Of a stretch of DNA of 64,000 nt, positions 26,777 to 36,365 are shown piece by piece. The position numbers and the translations under genes are program-made. Under the pieces are notes generated by a model. The model was given only the letters and a program-made list of their open reading frames with translations. It was not told where the DNA came from and did not search any database. Each line of letters starts with the position of its first letter. Within the stretch, counting starts at the first letter, position 1. Source of the stretch: an uncultured Flaviramulus sp. (GTDB lineage: Bacteria > Bacteroidota > Bacteroidia > Flavobacteriales > Flavobacteriaceae); the NCBI GenBank assembly GCA_947501105.1, contig CANMUP010000001.1, positions 310,001-374,000 on the forward strand, read 5' to 3'.

Positions 26777-27937
26777 TTATAATTTAAAAGGATGCCTTTC
26801 CTCCCACTTTTTAATAGGATTCATATATTTTACAATACACTTTAAAACCGTGTTTGCTATAAAGTTATTTGTATGTTTTAAATACACATGCATTGTGCTG
26901 GGTTTTGCCCCAATAGAACTTTTAATTTCCATTGCGGTTCTGGCATAAACAATGGTTTTAAAACCATTTTCAATACCAAAAAACGCCATATTAAATAACA
27001 TGTTTAAATACATTTGATGCTTATGTTGCAAGTCTTTATTGTAGCCTAAAAAATAAGTTTCTAAAACATTATTATTTAAAATTAACGTATAAAAACCCAC
27101 TAATTCTTCATTAAAAAAATACCCAAACACTTTAAATTTTTCTTCCAACCGAACTTTTAAATTATAAAAATGTGAGTTATTTAATTTGAATGAATTAACA
27201 CCCGCATTATCTGAAACAGTTTCATATAATTTAAAAATAACCTCAGAGTTATTCTTAATAAAGTCTTCGCTTAATTCTTTACATTCTAGGTTTATAGATT
27301 TTTTTCGTGCTGTTTTATAACGCCTTCTATATTTTTTATTAAAAGCTGTAATATAGTTTTCTGGTGTCTTCCAAGAATCTAAAACAGAAAGTATCATGTT
27401 TGGCTGTACCTGAACTTTATATAGGTTATTCCTTTTGAAAAATTCAGAATTATTATGAATTGTATCGTTTTCAAAATAATCTTTAAAAGCAATAATTCGT
27501 ATTTTTTTATTAAACTTTGATTTAATTTCTAGTGTTAAATCGTTTAAAGCCTTGTCTATGATATTTAGGTATTCTGGTTGAGATATTTCTTCTTTTAAAA
27601 AACACAATCCATGCTGTCCTGTATGCATTAAATTACCAACAATTAATGCGTTTCCTTTTATAATTTTAGAAACCAGCTCTTTTGCAACTTGTTTGATGGT
27701 ATTGTTTGATGTTTTTCTAAATATATCATCTAGATACATTTCTACACGTTGAATAATAGCAACAGCGACTAATCTTTCGGCTTTAAAAACACCTAAATAG
27801 TATGATGTAATATTACTAGGAGAAGATGCCTCTAACCCTTTTAAAAATGATGTTTTTAAAAAAACATCGTGGTTTTGAAGCGCATCCCAAGAGTTTGGTA
27901 GCTGGTTAACCGAATTATATAGTTTATAATGTATCAA
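26777..27937 (-). CDS. FemAB/GNAT-like acyltransferase
   Basis: 386 residues, cytosolic. Two acetyltransferase-like halves can be seen; the second (GYFFNEELVGFYTLILNNNVLETYFLGYN, then YARTAMEIKSSIGAKP) has the pattern of the peptidoglycan-bridge and lipid-type FemAB-like family. Substrate unknown. It lies downstream of the DUF1761 gene, separated by a terminator, so it is likely its own transcription unit. Confidence 0.65.
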   Translation of the reverse strand: MIHYKLYNSVNQLPNSWDALQNHDVFLKTSFLKGLEASSPSNITSYYLGVFKAERLVAVAIIQRVEMYLDDIFRKTSNNTIKQVAKELVSKIIKGNALIVGNLMHTGQHGLCFLKEEISQPEYLNIIDKALNDLTLEIKSKFNKKIRIIAFKDYFENDTIHNNSEFFKRNNLYKVQVQPNMILSVLDSWKTPENYITAFNKKYRRRYKTARKKSINLECKELSEDFIKNNSEVIFKLYETVSDNAGVNSFKLNNSHFYNLKVRLEEKFKVFGYFFNEELVGFYTLILNNNVLETYFLGYNKDLQHKHQMYLNMLFNMAFFGIENGFKTIVYARTAMEIKSSIGAKPSTMHVYLKHTNNFIANTVLKCIVKYMNPIKKWEERHPFKL

Positions 27938-27949
27938 TACAAAAAGAAA

Positions 27950-27978
27950 AAAGACCGAAGTTAAACACCTCAGCCTTT
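27950..27978 (-). terminator. Terminator downstream of the DUF1761 gene
   Basis: On the minus strand AAAGGCTGAGG pairs with CTTCGGTCTTT (allowing G-U pairs) with a short loop and a T run after. It separates the DUF1761 and FemAB-like genes. Confidence 0.65.
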
Positions 27979-28004
27979 ATTTATGTTAAAAATTTATAAA
28001 TTTA

Positions 28005-28490
28005 TTACTTCCAGCCACAAATAATAGCACCCATTACACCAAGTGTAACAATCCAATAGCCACTATTTATAAATATATACTTAGCGCCCTTGCGCTCAAA
28101 TAAAGCGTTAGTGCCAATAATTGGAAGCGCAATAAAAACGCCAGTTAAAACACCGTGTAATGCGCCATGTTTAAAAGTTCTAAAAGCATCTCCGTAATCT
28201 ACCATTAAAGCTTCATAAGATGGTAAAGCAACAGAAGGGTCTCCTCCAATTAAACTAAACACGCCCATTTGATGAATAACTATTCCAGGTAATGCTGTAG
28301 ACAGTAAAAAAGCAAATAAAAGTGCTAAGCCAAAAATTTTAGCCATATTACCGCCTTTAACTTGTTCGTCGGTCATACCGGCAGCCTGCATCCAAGCGTT
28401 TCCAAAAACTTTTGGATTATACCAAATAAATCCGACAACTAATGCCGAAACCGCAGCAACTAACATTGCAATTGGGTTTAAATACTCCAT
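28005..28490 (-). CDS. DUF1761 family integral membrane protein
   Basis: 161 residues with four predicted membrane helices (about 5-25, 50-72, 105-125, 138-158). Matches DUF1761, whose members have FIWYNPKVFGNAW after the first helix (here GFIWYNPKVFGNAWMQAAG, about 20-38). Function unknown. It is flanked by the terminator to the left and glnS to the right. Confidence 0.85.
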   Translation of the reverse strand: MEYLNPIAMLVAAVSALVVGFIWYNPKVFGNAWMQAAGMTDEQVKGGNMAKIFGLALLFAFLLSTALPGIVIHQMGVFSLIGGDPSVALPSYEALMVDYGDAFRTFKHGALHGVLTGVFIALPIIGTNALFERKGAKYIFINSGYWIVTLGVMGAIICGWK

Positions 28491-28567
28491 AATAATTTTG
28501 TTTTAGTTAGAAGTTAAATATAGCTAAAAAAAATTATGTTATTCTTTTTTTAACACTTTGCCCGTTT

Positions 28568-30577
28568 CTAAATTGCATTAGCCTCAGCCACTAAGATTTC
28601 ATTTTTATCTTCTGAAGCTTTAGCAATAAATTCATTTATAACTTCATTTCGTTCTAACCCGTTTTTAAGTAAAACACCTAAAGTTAACATTGTGGCAATA
28701 CGTGTTCCTGCTTTTTTAACAGCTGTTGCAAACAAAGGCTCTAAATCTTCATAAGGCACCTTTATTGCCAGCTCTTGAATTTCTGCTTTAACTTTTAACT
28801 GCTTTTCTTCTGGGAGATTGGTATACTTTTTTCCTAATTGTTGAATAACACTAATGGCTTTGCGCTCGCTTTTAGCGCCCTCAACCGGTCTTTTTTGTTG
28901 AGTTTGATTGTTTTTAGGTTTTTGCTTTGCCCAAGAGTCTCTTAAACCAACAGTTTTATTAAACACCAATGCTTCTGAGGTTGAATCGTCATCAACATTA
29001 AAATACCCTAATCGTTGAAATTGAAATCTGTCTCCTGTCTTAGCTTCTTTTAAGCTGGGCTCTACAAAGGCTTCAATAATTTTTAGAGAATTTGGATTTA
29101 TAAAATCCATAAACATTTTATCTTGATGATTATCTGGAGCTTCGTCATTAAATAATCTGTCGTATTCTCTAACTTCGGCTTTAATTGCGTGTTTTATTGA
29201 CACCCAGTGCAACGTGCCTTTTACTCTTTTTGAAGTGTCTTCACTATAAGTACAATGTACTTCAGTTACATTTCCATTAGTGTCTTTTACAACGTTTTCT
29301 GCTTTAATGATATAAGCATTTTTAAGACGCACTTCTCCGCCTAGTTTTAACCTAAAAAACTTGTTACCGGCTTCTTCTTTAAAGTCTTCTTTTTCAATAT
29401 ACAACTCACGAGAAAACGGTACTTTTCTAAAACCTGCACTTTCATCTTCCTGGTTGTTTTCTGCCTCAAGCCATTCTTCCTTGTTTTCAGGATAATTAGT
29501 AATTACAACTTTTATAGGGTTTAAAACCGCCATAACTCTTGGCGCTGTTTTATTTAAATCTTCTCGAATACAAAACTCTAAAAGTGATACGTCTATTACA
29601 TTGTCTCGCTTTGCAACCCCTACCGTTTCAATAAATTTTCTAATAGCTGTAGGTGTGTAACCTCGGCGGCGCAAACCAGAAATGGTTGGCATACGTGGGT
29701 CGTCCCAACCAGAAACAATTTTATCTTCAACTAATTGCAACAGTTTACGTTTACTCATAATCGTGTAGCTTAAGTTCAAACGTGCAAACTCACGCTGTTT
29801 AGGTAAGGCTGGATATTCATTTTTACCGTAAGTATACACTTGTTCTTTAAACCAATTATAAAGTTCTCTGTGGGGCTTAAATTCTAGAGAACATAATGAA
29901 TGTGATATTTGTTCAATGTAATCACTTTCACCGTGCGTCCAATCATACATTGGGTAAATACACCAATCATTTCCTGTTCTGTGATGGTGTTTCTTTAAAA
30001 CACGATACATGATAGGGTCGCGCATTAGCATGTTTGTATGTTGCATATTTATTTTAGCACGCAAAATATGTGAGCCTTCTTCAAACTCACCATTTTTCAT
30101 ACGCACAAATAAATCCAAGTTTTCAGCAACACTCCTATTTCTATATGGTCCATCTACACCAGGCTGTGTTGGTGTCCCTTTTTGTTCTGCCATAGCTTCG
30201 CTAGACTGAGAATCTATATAGGCTTTTCCTTCTTTAATAAGCAAAACAGCCCAATCATAAAGTTGTTGAAAATAATCTGAAGAATACAATTCGTTTGCCC
30301 ATTTATAACCCAACCAGCTAATATCGTGTTTTATAGCATCAACATATTCTTGCTCTTCTTTTGCTGGATTTGTATCATCAAAACGCAAATTTACTGGTGC
30401 ATTATATTTTTCACCCAAACCAAAACTAATACCTATAGCTTTAGTGTGTCCAATATGTAAATAACCATTTGGTTCTGGCGGAAAACGAAAACGTAAGTTC
30501 TCTTTTGTCATTCCACTAGCCAAATCTTCTTCAATAATTTGCTCTAAAAAATTAAGCGACTTTTTTTCTTCAGACAT
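28568..30577 (-). CDS. glnS: Glutamine--tRNA ligase with C-terminal extension
   Basis: Chosen start ATG 30575-30577 (MSEEKKSLNFLEQII); the frame extends to 30643 but that lead has no homology feel. 669 residues. HIGH signature in PPEPNGYLHIGHTKAI (about 32-47), KMSKS in IMSKRKL (about 270), and the two beta-barrel anticodon domains follow. About 110 residues after the last barrel (from a QTQQKRPVEGAKSERKAIS linker on) form an extra helical tail not found in the E. coli enzyme (about 554 residues). Direct charging of tRNA-Gln is implied. Confidence 0.95.
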   Translation of the reverse strand: MSEEKKSLNFLEQIIEEDLASGMTKENLRFRFPPEPNGYLHIGHTKAIGISFGLGEKYNAPVNLRFDDTNPAKEEQEYVDAIKHDISWLGYKWANELYSSDYFQQLYDWAVLLIKEGKAYIDSQSSEAMAEQKGTPTQPGVDGPYRNRSVAENLDLFVRMKNGEFEEGSHILRAKINMQHTNMLMRDPIMYRVLKKHHHRTGNDWCIYPMYDWTHGESDYIEQISHSLCSLEFKPHRELYNWFKEQVYTYGKNEYPALPKQREFARLNLSYTIMSKRKLLQLVEDKIVSGWDDPRMPTISGLRRRGYTPTAIRKFIETVGVAKRDNVIDVSLLEFCIREDLNKTAPRVMAVLNPIKVVITNYPENKEEWLEAENNQEDESAGFRKVPFSRELYIEKEDFKEEAGNKFFRLKLGGEVRLKNAYIIKAENVVKDTNGNVTEVHCTYSEDTSKRVKGTLHWVSIKHAIKAEVREYDRLFNDEAPDNHQDKMFMDFINPNSLKIIEAFVEPSLKEAKTGDRFQFQRLGYFNVDDDSTSEALVFNKTVGLRDSWAKQKPKNNQTQQKRPVEGAKSERKAISVIQQLGKKYTNLPEEKQLKVKAEIQELAIKVPYEDLEPLFATAVKKAGTRIATMLTLGVLLKNGLERNEVINEFIAKASEDKNEILVAEANAI

Positions 30578-30627
30578 GCTTTTAAAAATAAAGCACAAAT
30601 TTATAGAAATAAAGCGAGATATAAACG

Positions 30628-30663
30628 CAAAAAGACCTTTCAAAATATTAAAATGAAAGGTCT
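30628..30663 (-). terminator. Terminator of the dioxygenase-like gene
   Basis: AGACCTTTCA (30633-30642) and TGAAAGGTCT (30654-30663) form a 10-bp stem; on the minus strand a T run follows. It lies between the dioxygenase stop and the glnS start. Confidence 0.8.
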
Positions 30664-30741
30664 AAAAGTATATTGCTATTAATCTTTTATGTAGTATCTG
30701 GCTATATAAAAATGTATATAACTAGCATTAAATTACTTTGC

Positions 30742-31419
30742 TTAACCAGCTACTTTGATGGTTTTTGTTAAAGTGTAACCCTCTTTTGTGTTACCAGTTA
30801 CAGAGTCTGCTATATTTGCTCCTCCAACAATACCATCATTAGTATTGTTAGTGTCTGCATCACCTTTATATTCAGATGTTCCATAAACTGCCTTAGAAAC
30901 ATCTTCTGGAAAAGAAACTTGAGTAATTAACAATGATGCGCCTGAGCTTCTCTTTACTTCAACGTGTAAGTGTGGTGTGCGCCCAGGATACCAACCTGGG
31001 TAAATACTTATAAAAGATGCATTTCCATTAGCGTCTGTGGTTTGTCTTCCGCGTAAAAAATGCTCGCTAGTAAAATTACCGTCTAATTGTCCTGAATACT
31101 CTGAATAATTTCCTTTAGCGTCACATTGCCAAATATCTACTAAAACACCTGTTAGTGCATCACAATTACTGTTCGTATTTTGAATGATAAACTTAATTAG
31201 CAAAGGAACCCCAGCTTTATTCCCTACAATATTTTCGCGAACTAAATCTGCAGGAGTTTTTATAGGAAAAGGACCTGCTGTTTCTGTAGGCGACAGTGCG
31301 CAAGTATTTGGATTATTATCATTATTATCGTCACTACTACATGAAGACATAACTGAAGGGATGGCAACAATAGCCCCCATTCCAACTATTCCTTTTTTTA
31401 AAAATTTTTTTCTATTCAT
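30742..31419 (-). CDS. Intradiol ring-cleavage dioxygenase-like lipoprotein
   Basis: 225 residues. The N-terminus MNRKKFLKKGIVGMGA is a twin-arginine-like signal (Arg-Lys in place of Arg-Arg), followed by a lipobox ending SSC (about Cys26) and an Asp/Asn linker. The body has the dioxygenase core: TAGPFPI, VLVDIWQCDAKGNYSEY, FLRGRQTTDANG, IYPGWYPGRTPHLHVEV. The Tyr pair and the HxH of the Fe(III) site are present. Extracytoplasmic members of this family are common in Bacteroidetes, and their substrate is mostly unknown; aromatic ring cleavage is the family default. A related but shorter protein is encoded at 54.4 kb. Confidence 0.85.
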   Translation of the reverse strand: MNRKKFLKKGIVGMGAIVAIPSVMSSCSSDDNNDNNPNTCALSPTETAGPFPIKTPADLVRENIVGNKAGVPLLIKFIIQNTNSNCDALTGVLVDIWQCDAKGNYSEYSGQLDGNFTSEHFLRGRQTTDANGNASFISIYPGWYPGRTPHLHVEVKRSSGASLLITQVSFPEDVSKAVYGTSEYKGDADTNNTNDGIVGGANIADSVTGNTKEGYTLTKTIKVAG

Positions 31420-31613
31420 AGCAATTCTTTAGTTATATAACCTTTAATTTATTATTTACCCTAATTTATTTCTTAAAAAGCAATCCAAAACATTAAAATT
31501 AACTAACGACAACTATTTTTTGTGGTTGTTGGGCTCTCACATAAATCAAAAACAGGGTTTATTAGTAGTATATTTGATTTGTTTACCAATTAAATATTCT
31601 AGTACTTTGCTTT

Positions 31614-31976
31614 ATGGGAATTATAAAAGTTGAAAACATACGTGTATTTGCCTATCATGGGTGTTTAAAAGAAGAAACTAAAATAGGAAGTGATTATCGT
31701 GTAGATTTACAGGTTAAAGCTAATTTGCAAGCTTCTTCAAAAACTGATAAACTCAATGATACTGTTGATTACGTGTTTTTAAACAGAGTTATTAAAGAAG
31801 AAATGGAAAAGCCTTCTCATTTACTTGAAACTGTTGCAAAACGTATACTAAATAGGATATTTAATGAAGATAAATTAGTAAAAAAAGCAACTGTTTGGGT
31901 AAGTAAGCTAAACCCTCCTATTGGTGGCGATGTAGAACGTGTAACGATAAAAATGACTGATAAGCGTAAAAACTAA
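31614..31976 (+). CDS. folB: Dihydroneopterin aldolase
   Basis: 120 residues, normal length. Folate pathway enzyme that splits 7,8-dihydroneopterin. Family signatures are at IKVENIRVFAYHGCLKEETKIG (about 3-24), with the conserved Tyr-His-Gly and the KPSHLLETVAKRI segment that contains the catalytic region. It stands alone just upstream of tRNA-Cys. Confidence 0.95.
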   Translation: MGIIKVENIRVFAYHGCLKEETKIGSDYRVDLQVKANLQASSKTDKLNDTVDYVFLNRVIKEEMEKPSHLLETVAKRILNRIFNEDKLVKKATVWVSKLNPPIGGDVERVTIKMTDKRKN

Positions 31977-31979
31977 TTT

Positions 31980-32014
31980 TTTGTAAGGAAAAGTTATATT
32001 TTTTTTTACATTTG
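31980..32014 (+). promoter_or_regulatory. Promoter of tRNA-Cys
   Basis: TTTG at 31980-31983 and TACATTTG at 32007-32014 are 23 bases apart, within the range of the Bacteroidetes TTTG / TAnnTTTG promoter. The predicted start is about 55 bases before the mature tRNA. Confidence 0.6.
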
Positions 32015-32074
32015 CAGCAAGTTTTTGATTCCCTCTCAAGAATAGTTTTAAACATATATAAAGTAAAATATAAT

Positions 32075-32145
32075 GGCGTCGTGGCCGAGTGGCTAGGCAG
32101 AGGTCTGCAAAACCTTCTACAGCGGTTCGAATCCGCTCGACGCCT
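32075..32145 (+). tRNA. tRNA-Cys (anticodon GCA)
   Basis: A 7-bp acceptor stem (GGCGTCG / CGACGCC), an anticodon stem GAGGT/ACCTT with loop CTGCAAA giving anticodon GCA, a T arm with GGTTCGAATCC, and the discriminator T73 usual for tRNA-Cys. CCA is not encoded. Confidence 0.96.
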
Positions 32146-32147
32146 CA

Positions 32148-32181
32148 AAAAAAAGAGACACTATTAGGTGTCTCTTTTTTT
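32148..32181 (+). terminator. Terminator of tRNA-Cys
   Basis: GAGACAC (32155-32161) pairs with GTGTCTC (32168-32174), with A run before and T run after. Confidence 0.85.
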
Positions 32182-32221
32182 GTTTCGCATCTTTATTGAA
32201 ACATAATAAAAGTCTTTTAAA

Positions 32222-32917
32222 TTATTCTGGAAGCTTTTCTTTTATAGGGCTTATTTGTTCTAATTTTTCTTTATTTCTTTCGTAAGTTTCAGGAAATAAC
32301 CCTTGTATAAGAAGCAGTATTCCAAAACCTAAAATAACTAAGGCTATTATTTTTTTAGTTTTAAAAATAAGCCGTGGTGTTAGTTTGTCTTTAAGACGCT
32401 TTGCTATTACTATTTTAAATAAATCTGCAACAAAATAGGACGTTAGCATCGTTACAATAAAAACTATTTCTCCGTTTTTTGATGTTGTTAAAGAATCTCC
32501 TAAAACAATAAAGCCTAACCAGCCTAATAAAACGCCTATATTAATGAAGTTGAGCAGAAACCCTTTAACAAAAAGTTTACCGTAATCTTTTTGAATTTCT
32601 ACTTTATGATATTCTTTTACTATAGATCGAAACGACTTAGATGTTTTTATAAACGAAATAATGCCGTAAACTATTAATAAAACACCGCCAAAAATTAAAA
32701 AACTAGGATCGTCTTTTATTTTTCCTCTTAAACTATTTGTACTGTAAAAAGCAATTATAATAAAAATAATATCTGCAAGAATAACACCTAAATCAAATAT
32801 TAATGCGCTTCTAAACCCTTTTGTGGCACTGGTTTCTAGAAGCACAAAAAAAACTGGACCAATAGTAAAGGCTAGAATTATTCCAAAAGGAATAGCTGTT
32901 AAAATATCATCAAACAT
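32222..32917 (-). CDS. LysE/RhtB-family translocator
   Basis: 231 residues with about six membrane helices. The N-terminus FGIILAFTIGPVFFVLLETSA matches the conserved PGPxFF-like signature of LysE/RhtB amino-acid exporters (GPVFFVLLETS here). The substrate is unknown. The C-terminal tail (KEKLEQISPIKEKLPE) is charged and cytosolic. It is the last of a minus-strand group and has its own gap on both sides. Confidence 0.85.
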   Translation of the reverse strand: MFDDILTAIPFGIILAFTIGPVFFVLLETSATKGFRSALIFDLGVILADIIFIIIAFYSTNSLRGKIKDDPSFLIFGGVLLIVYGIISFIKTSKSFRSIVKEYHKVEIQKDYGKLFVKGFLLNFINIGVLLGWLGFIVLGDSLTTSKNGEIVFIVTMLTSYFVADLFKIVIAKRLKDKLTPRLIFKTKKIIALVILGFGILLLIQGLFPETYERNKEKLEQISPIKEKLPE

Positions 32918-32992
32918 ATTTGTGTGAAGCTTTACACAAAGTAAAGAAATATTTTACTATTATTAAATTGCTAGTACACACTATTTGAAAAG

Positions 32993-33018
32993 AAAACCCG
33001 CTATTAATAGCGGGTTTT
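32993..33018. terminator. Terminator downstream of the DUF2807 gene
   Basis: AAAACCCGCTATT / AATAGCGGGTTTT is a perfect 13-bp stem with no spare loop bases; T runs on both strands. Confidence 0.85.
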
Positions 33019-33038
33019 TAATTTATGTTTAATGGTTT

Positions 33039-33713
33039 CTAATTCATTCGTTTTACGCGCCCACCAAAAACTCTACTCTCATTAACTGTTTCTGGATCGC
33101 CATATATAAAAACATCACCTCCGGCTCTAATTTTTATATCAACTAATTTCGAGGCATTTACATAAGCTTCTCCAGCTGCTCTAATAGCAACTTCTGTTTT
33201 ATCAGTTTTAAGTTCTCCTCCTTTATAAACACCTCCTGTTAGTATAGATATATCTTGACTTTTAGCTTTACCTGCAGCTTTAATTACACCTCCTGTTACA
33301 GATTTAATATTAGCATAAGTTACATTTAGTTTTACGTCAATCTTTCCTCCTTCTTGAGCTTTTAAATCAATTTCAAATTGTTTTATTTTATCATCTGAAA
33401 AAACTTTAGCGCCTTCATTAACATCAATAATATCAACACTAGAATAATATAACTTAACTGAGGTTTTATTACCATCAAAAATTTCTTCTAATTTCATTTT
33501 AATCTTTAACTTTCCATTTTTGTTATTAATTAAAACATCTTCTTTATTTTCTCCTGTAATAATTATTTTGTTTTCTTTAGATTTAATTAATTCAACTTCA
33601 ATTAAATCGTAAACTTTAAGTTCTTTAAATTCTCCTATTGTTTTTTCTATAGATTCTTGAGCAAAAACAGTTGAAGAAATAATAATTGCTAAAATTGATA
33701 GTATTTGTTTCAT
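33039..33713 (-). CDS. Head GIN/DUF2807 beta-helix protein
   Basis: 224 residues with a signal peptide (MKQILSILAIIISSTVFAQ). The rest is a right-handed beta-helix pattern of the GIN/DUF2807 domain (LKVYDLIEVELIKSKENKIIITGE, VTGGVIKAAGKAK, AGEAYVNASKLVDIKIRAGGDV). Members are secreted or surface proteins of unknown function, often of Bacteroidetes. It has its own terminator downstream. Confidence 0.88.
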   Translation of the reverse strand: MKQILSILAIIISSTVFAQESIEKTIGEFKELKVYDLIEVELIKSKENKIIITGENKEDVLINNKNGKLKIKMKLEEIFDGNKTSVKLYYSSVDIIDVNEGAKVFSDDKIKQFEIDLKAQEGGKIDVKLNVTYANIKSVTGGVIKAAGKAKSQDISILTGGVYKGGELKTDKTEVAIRAAGEAYVNASKLVDIKIRAGGDVFIYGDPETVNESRVFGGRVKRMN

Positions 33714-33796
33714 AATAAAATTATAAGGGTTTTTTACTTAACGCAAAATTATCAATAATTATTCCCTTTTTTAATATCTAAAATTTATTTTATTAT

Positions 33797-34096
33797 TTAA
33801 TTAACTTTTACTGCTGTTCCTGTTATTGAAATCATAATTATTCCTGTTGATGGCGAGGTTTCAATATCTATTTTAATACCAACCACTGCATTTGCTTTTA
33901 AAGCTATGGCATTGTCTTTAAGTTTTTGGAATGCAACTTCTTTAACTTCGTTTATCTTATTTTCATAAGATTCATAATATTTCTTCATATTAAAAGAAAA
34001 CGTTGCTTTAGGCATACTAACGTTTACGCCAGTAACAATCCCTAAATAATCTTGAATTTTATATCCTTCTATCGAATTTGTTGTAGTTAATATCAT
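33797..34096 (-). CDS. YbjQ/UPF0145-family heavy-metal-binding-like protein
   Basis: 99 residues. TTNSIEGYKIQDYLGIVTG at the start and KLKDNAIALKANAVVGIKID in the middle match the YbjQ/DUF74 family, small soluble pentameric proteins of unclear function, sometimes called heavy-metal-binding domains. Length is normal. It is downstream of rnr on the same strand. Confidence 0.88.
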   Translation of the reverse strand: MILTTTNSIEGYKIQDYLGIVTGVNVSMPKATFSFNMKKYYESYENKINEVKEVAFQKLKDNAIALKANAVVGIKIDIETSPSTGIIMISITGTAVKVN

Positions 34097-34166
34097 GCTT
34101 TACATTTATTTTTGTTTATAAATATAAGTAGATAAAATTGATAAAAATGTTACTTAAAAAATAACT

Positions 34167-36365
34167 TTAATCTTCATTTTTTCCAATCAAATTAAAATCC
34201 AAATGTTTCTTAACTAAATCGGTATTCTTAACTTTTACAATGACTTCATCTCCTAACTGATACATGGTTTTAGTGTTTCTACCAACCATAGCATATTGGT
34301 CTTGATCGAAAGCATAATGATCATCTTTCATATCACGTACACTTACCATACCTTCACATTTATTTGAAATAATTTCTACGTAAATTCCCCAATCGGTTAC
34401 TCCAGAAATTACACCTATAAATTCTTGATCTTTATGATCTTGCATAAATTTAATCTGCATGTATTTTATAGAATCGCGCTCTGCTTTTGTAGCTAAATTT
34501 TCCATATTACTAGAATGGTTACATTTATCTTCATAAACGTCTTCATTAGCCGATTTTCCTCCATCTAAATAATGTTGCAATAAACGATGTGCCATAACAT
34601 CAGGATAGCGACGAATAGGTGATGTGAAATGGCTGTAATAATCAAAAGCTAATCCGTAATGTCCAATATTATGTGTTGTATATTCAGCTTTACTCATACT
34701 ACGAATAGCTAGTGTATCAACTAAATTCTGTTCTTTTTTACCATTAACTTCTTTAAGTAAATTATTAAGAGATGCTGATGTTGTTTTACGGTCTTTAAAA
34801 TTAAGTTTATATCCAAATTTTGATACAATCCCTTGTAAATTAGCTAATTTACTATCATCTGGTTCGTCATGTACACGGTATACAAACGTCTTTTTTGATG
34901 ATTGTTTACCAACAAATTCTGATACTTTTCTATTTGCTAATAGCATAAATTCTTCTATTAATTTATTAGCATCTTTACTTGTTTTAAAGAATACACCTTC
35001 TGGATTATTATCCTTATCTAAATGAAACTTCACTTCTACTTTATCAAATGATATTGCGCCAGAACTCATACGCTTTCTTCGCATATTTTTAGCTAATTCG
35101 TCCATTTTTAAAATAGCATCAGCAATAGTTTGATCTGTTTTATAAGCTTTTCCTGTTAAAGAAACTTCTTTAGGAATATCGTTAGTTTTTGATTCAATTA
35201 CTGCTTGTGCTTCTTCATAAGCAAATCGTGCATCGCTATAAGTTACAGTACGTCCAAACCACTCATTCTTAATTTCACATTTATCATTCATTTGAAACAC
35301 TGCAGAAAATGTATATTTTTCTTCGTGTGGACGTAATGAACAAGCATTATTTGATAATACTTCTGGTAACATAGGAACTACTCTATCTACTAAATATACA
35401 GAAGTAGCGCGCTCATAAGCTTCATCATCTAAAACAGTTCCTTCTTGTAGATAATGTGAAACATCGGCAATATGAATTCCTATTTCATACAAACCATTAT
35501 TAAGCACTTTAAAAGATAAGGCATCATCAAAATCTTTAGCATCTTTAGGGTCTATGGTAAAGGTTAAATCTTTACGCATATCGCGTCGTTTAGCTATTTC
35601 TTCTTTAGTAATTGAAGTATCTAATTTATTAGCAAATTCTTCAACCTCGTATGGAAATTCGTGAGGTAAACCATATTCTGCAAGTATAGCATGAATCTCT
35701 GTATTATGATCACCTGGTTTTCCTAAAACCTTAACCACTTTACCATAAGGAGAATCTGCTTTTTCTGGCCAATCTTCAAGTTTTACTAATACTTTATCAC
35801 CATCTTCAGCATTAAACGTTTTATTGATAGGTATAAAAATATCTTTATACATTTTATTACTATCTGCAACTACAAATGCAAAATTCTTTTTTTCCTGAAT
35901 TTGAATAACACCAACATATTCGCTTTTTTCGCGTTTAATTATGCCTGTTATTTCACCTTCTAATTTTCCGCGTTTGCGTCGTTTATAAACATAAAACTCT
36001 ACTTCATCTCCGTTTAATGCTTTATTAATATTATTTGATGCTATAAACACATCATCTTCAAAGGCATCACTAATAATATAGCCAGATCCTTTTGCAGATG
36101 AATCAAGGATTCCTGTGTGATATTCGGTATTAATAATAGCTTTATACTTACCACGTTCTACTTCTTCAATCTCTTGTTTTCCTTGTAAATCGCGTAATTT
36201 TTTTATAATTTGATTTCTGCTACTTGCATCATTTACTCCAAGTTTTGCAGCTATTTGTTTATAATTTAAGGCTTGATTTCTTTCTTTTTTTAAAATACTT
36301 AAGATAGTATTTGTTAGGTTGGAAATCCCTTTTCTTCTGGATTTTCCTTTTCTTTTTTTACTCAT
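34167..36365 (-). CDS. rnr: Ribonuclease R
   Basis: 732 residues: an N-terminal winged-helix (about 15-70), two cold-shock-like OB domains (about 85-230), the RNB catalytic domain (FTIDPKDAKDFDDALS, about 262-277, with the catalytic aspartates), and a C-terminal S1 domain (about 640-725: GVISGVTDWGIYVEI). It is a 3'-5' exoribonuclease that degrades structured RNA and is involved in RNA quality control. It is divergent from rpiB across a 0.6 kb gap. Confidence 0.96.
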   Translation of the reverse strand: MSKKRKGKSRRKGISNLTNTILSILKKERNQALNYKQIAAKLGVNDASSRNQIIKKLRDLQGKQEIEEVERGKYKAIINTEYHTGILDSSAKGSGYIISDAFEDDVFIASNNINKALNGDEVEFYVYKRRKRGKLEGEITGIIKREKSEYVGVIQIQEKKNFAFVVADSNKMYKDIFIPINKTFNAEDGDKVLVKLEDWPEKADSPYGKVVKVLGKPGDHNTEIHAILAEYGLPHEFPYEVEEFANKLDTSITKEEIAKRRDMRKDLTFTIDPKDAKDFDDALSFKVLNNGLYEIGIHIADVSHYLQEGTVLDDEAYERATSVYLVDRVVPMLPEVLSNNACSLRPHEEKYTFSAVFQMNDKCEIKNEWFGRTVTYSDARFAYEEAQAVIESKTNDIPKEVSLTGKAYKTDQTIADAILKMDELAKNMRRKRMSSGAISFDKVEVKFHLDKDNNPEGVFFKTSKDANKLIEEFMLLANRKVSEFVGKQSSKKTFVYRVHDEPDDSKLANLQGIVSKFGYKLNFKDRKTTSASLNNLLKEVNGKKEQNLVDTLAIRSMSKAEYTTHNIGHYGLAFDYYSHFTSPIRRYPDVMAHRLLQHYLDGGKSANEDVYEDKCNHSSNMENLATKAERDSIKYMQIKFMQDHKDQEFIGVISGVTDWGIYVEIISNKCEGMVSVRDMKDDHYAFDQDQYAMVGRNTKTMYQLGDEVIVKVKNTDLVKKHLDFNLIGKNED

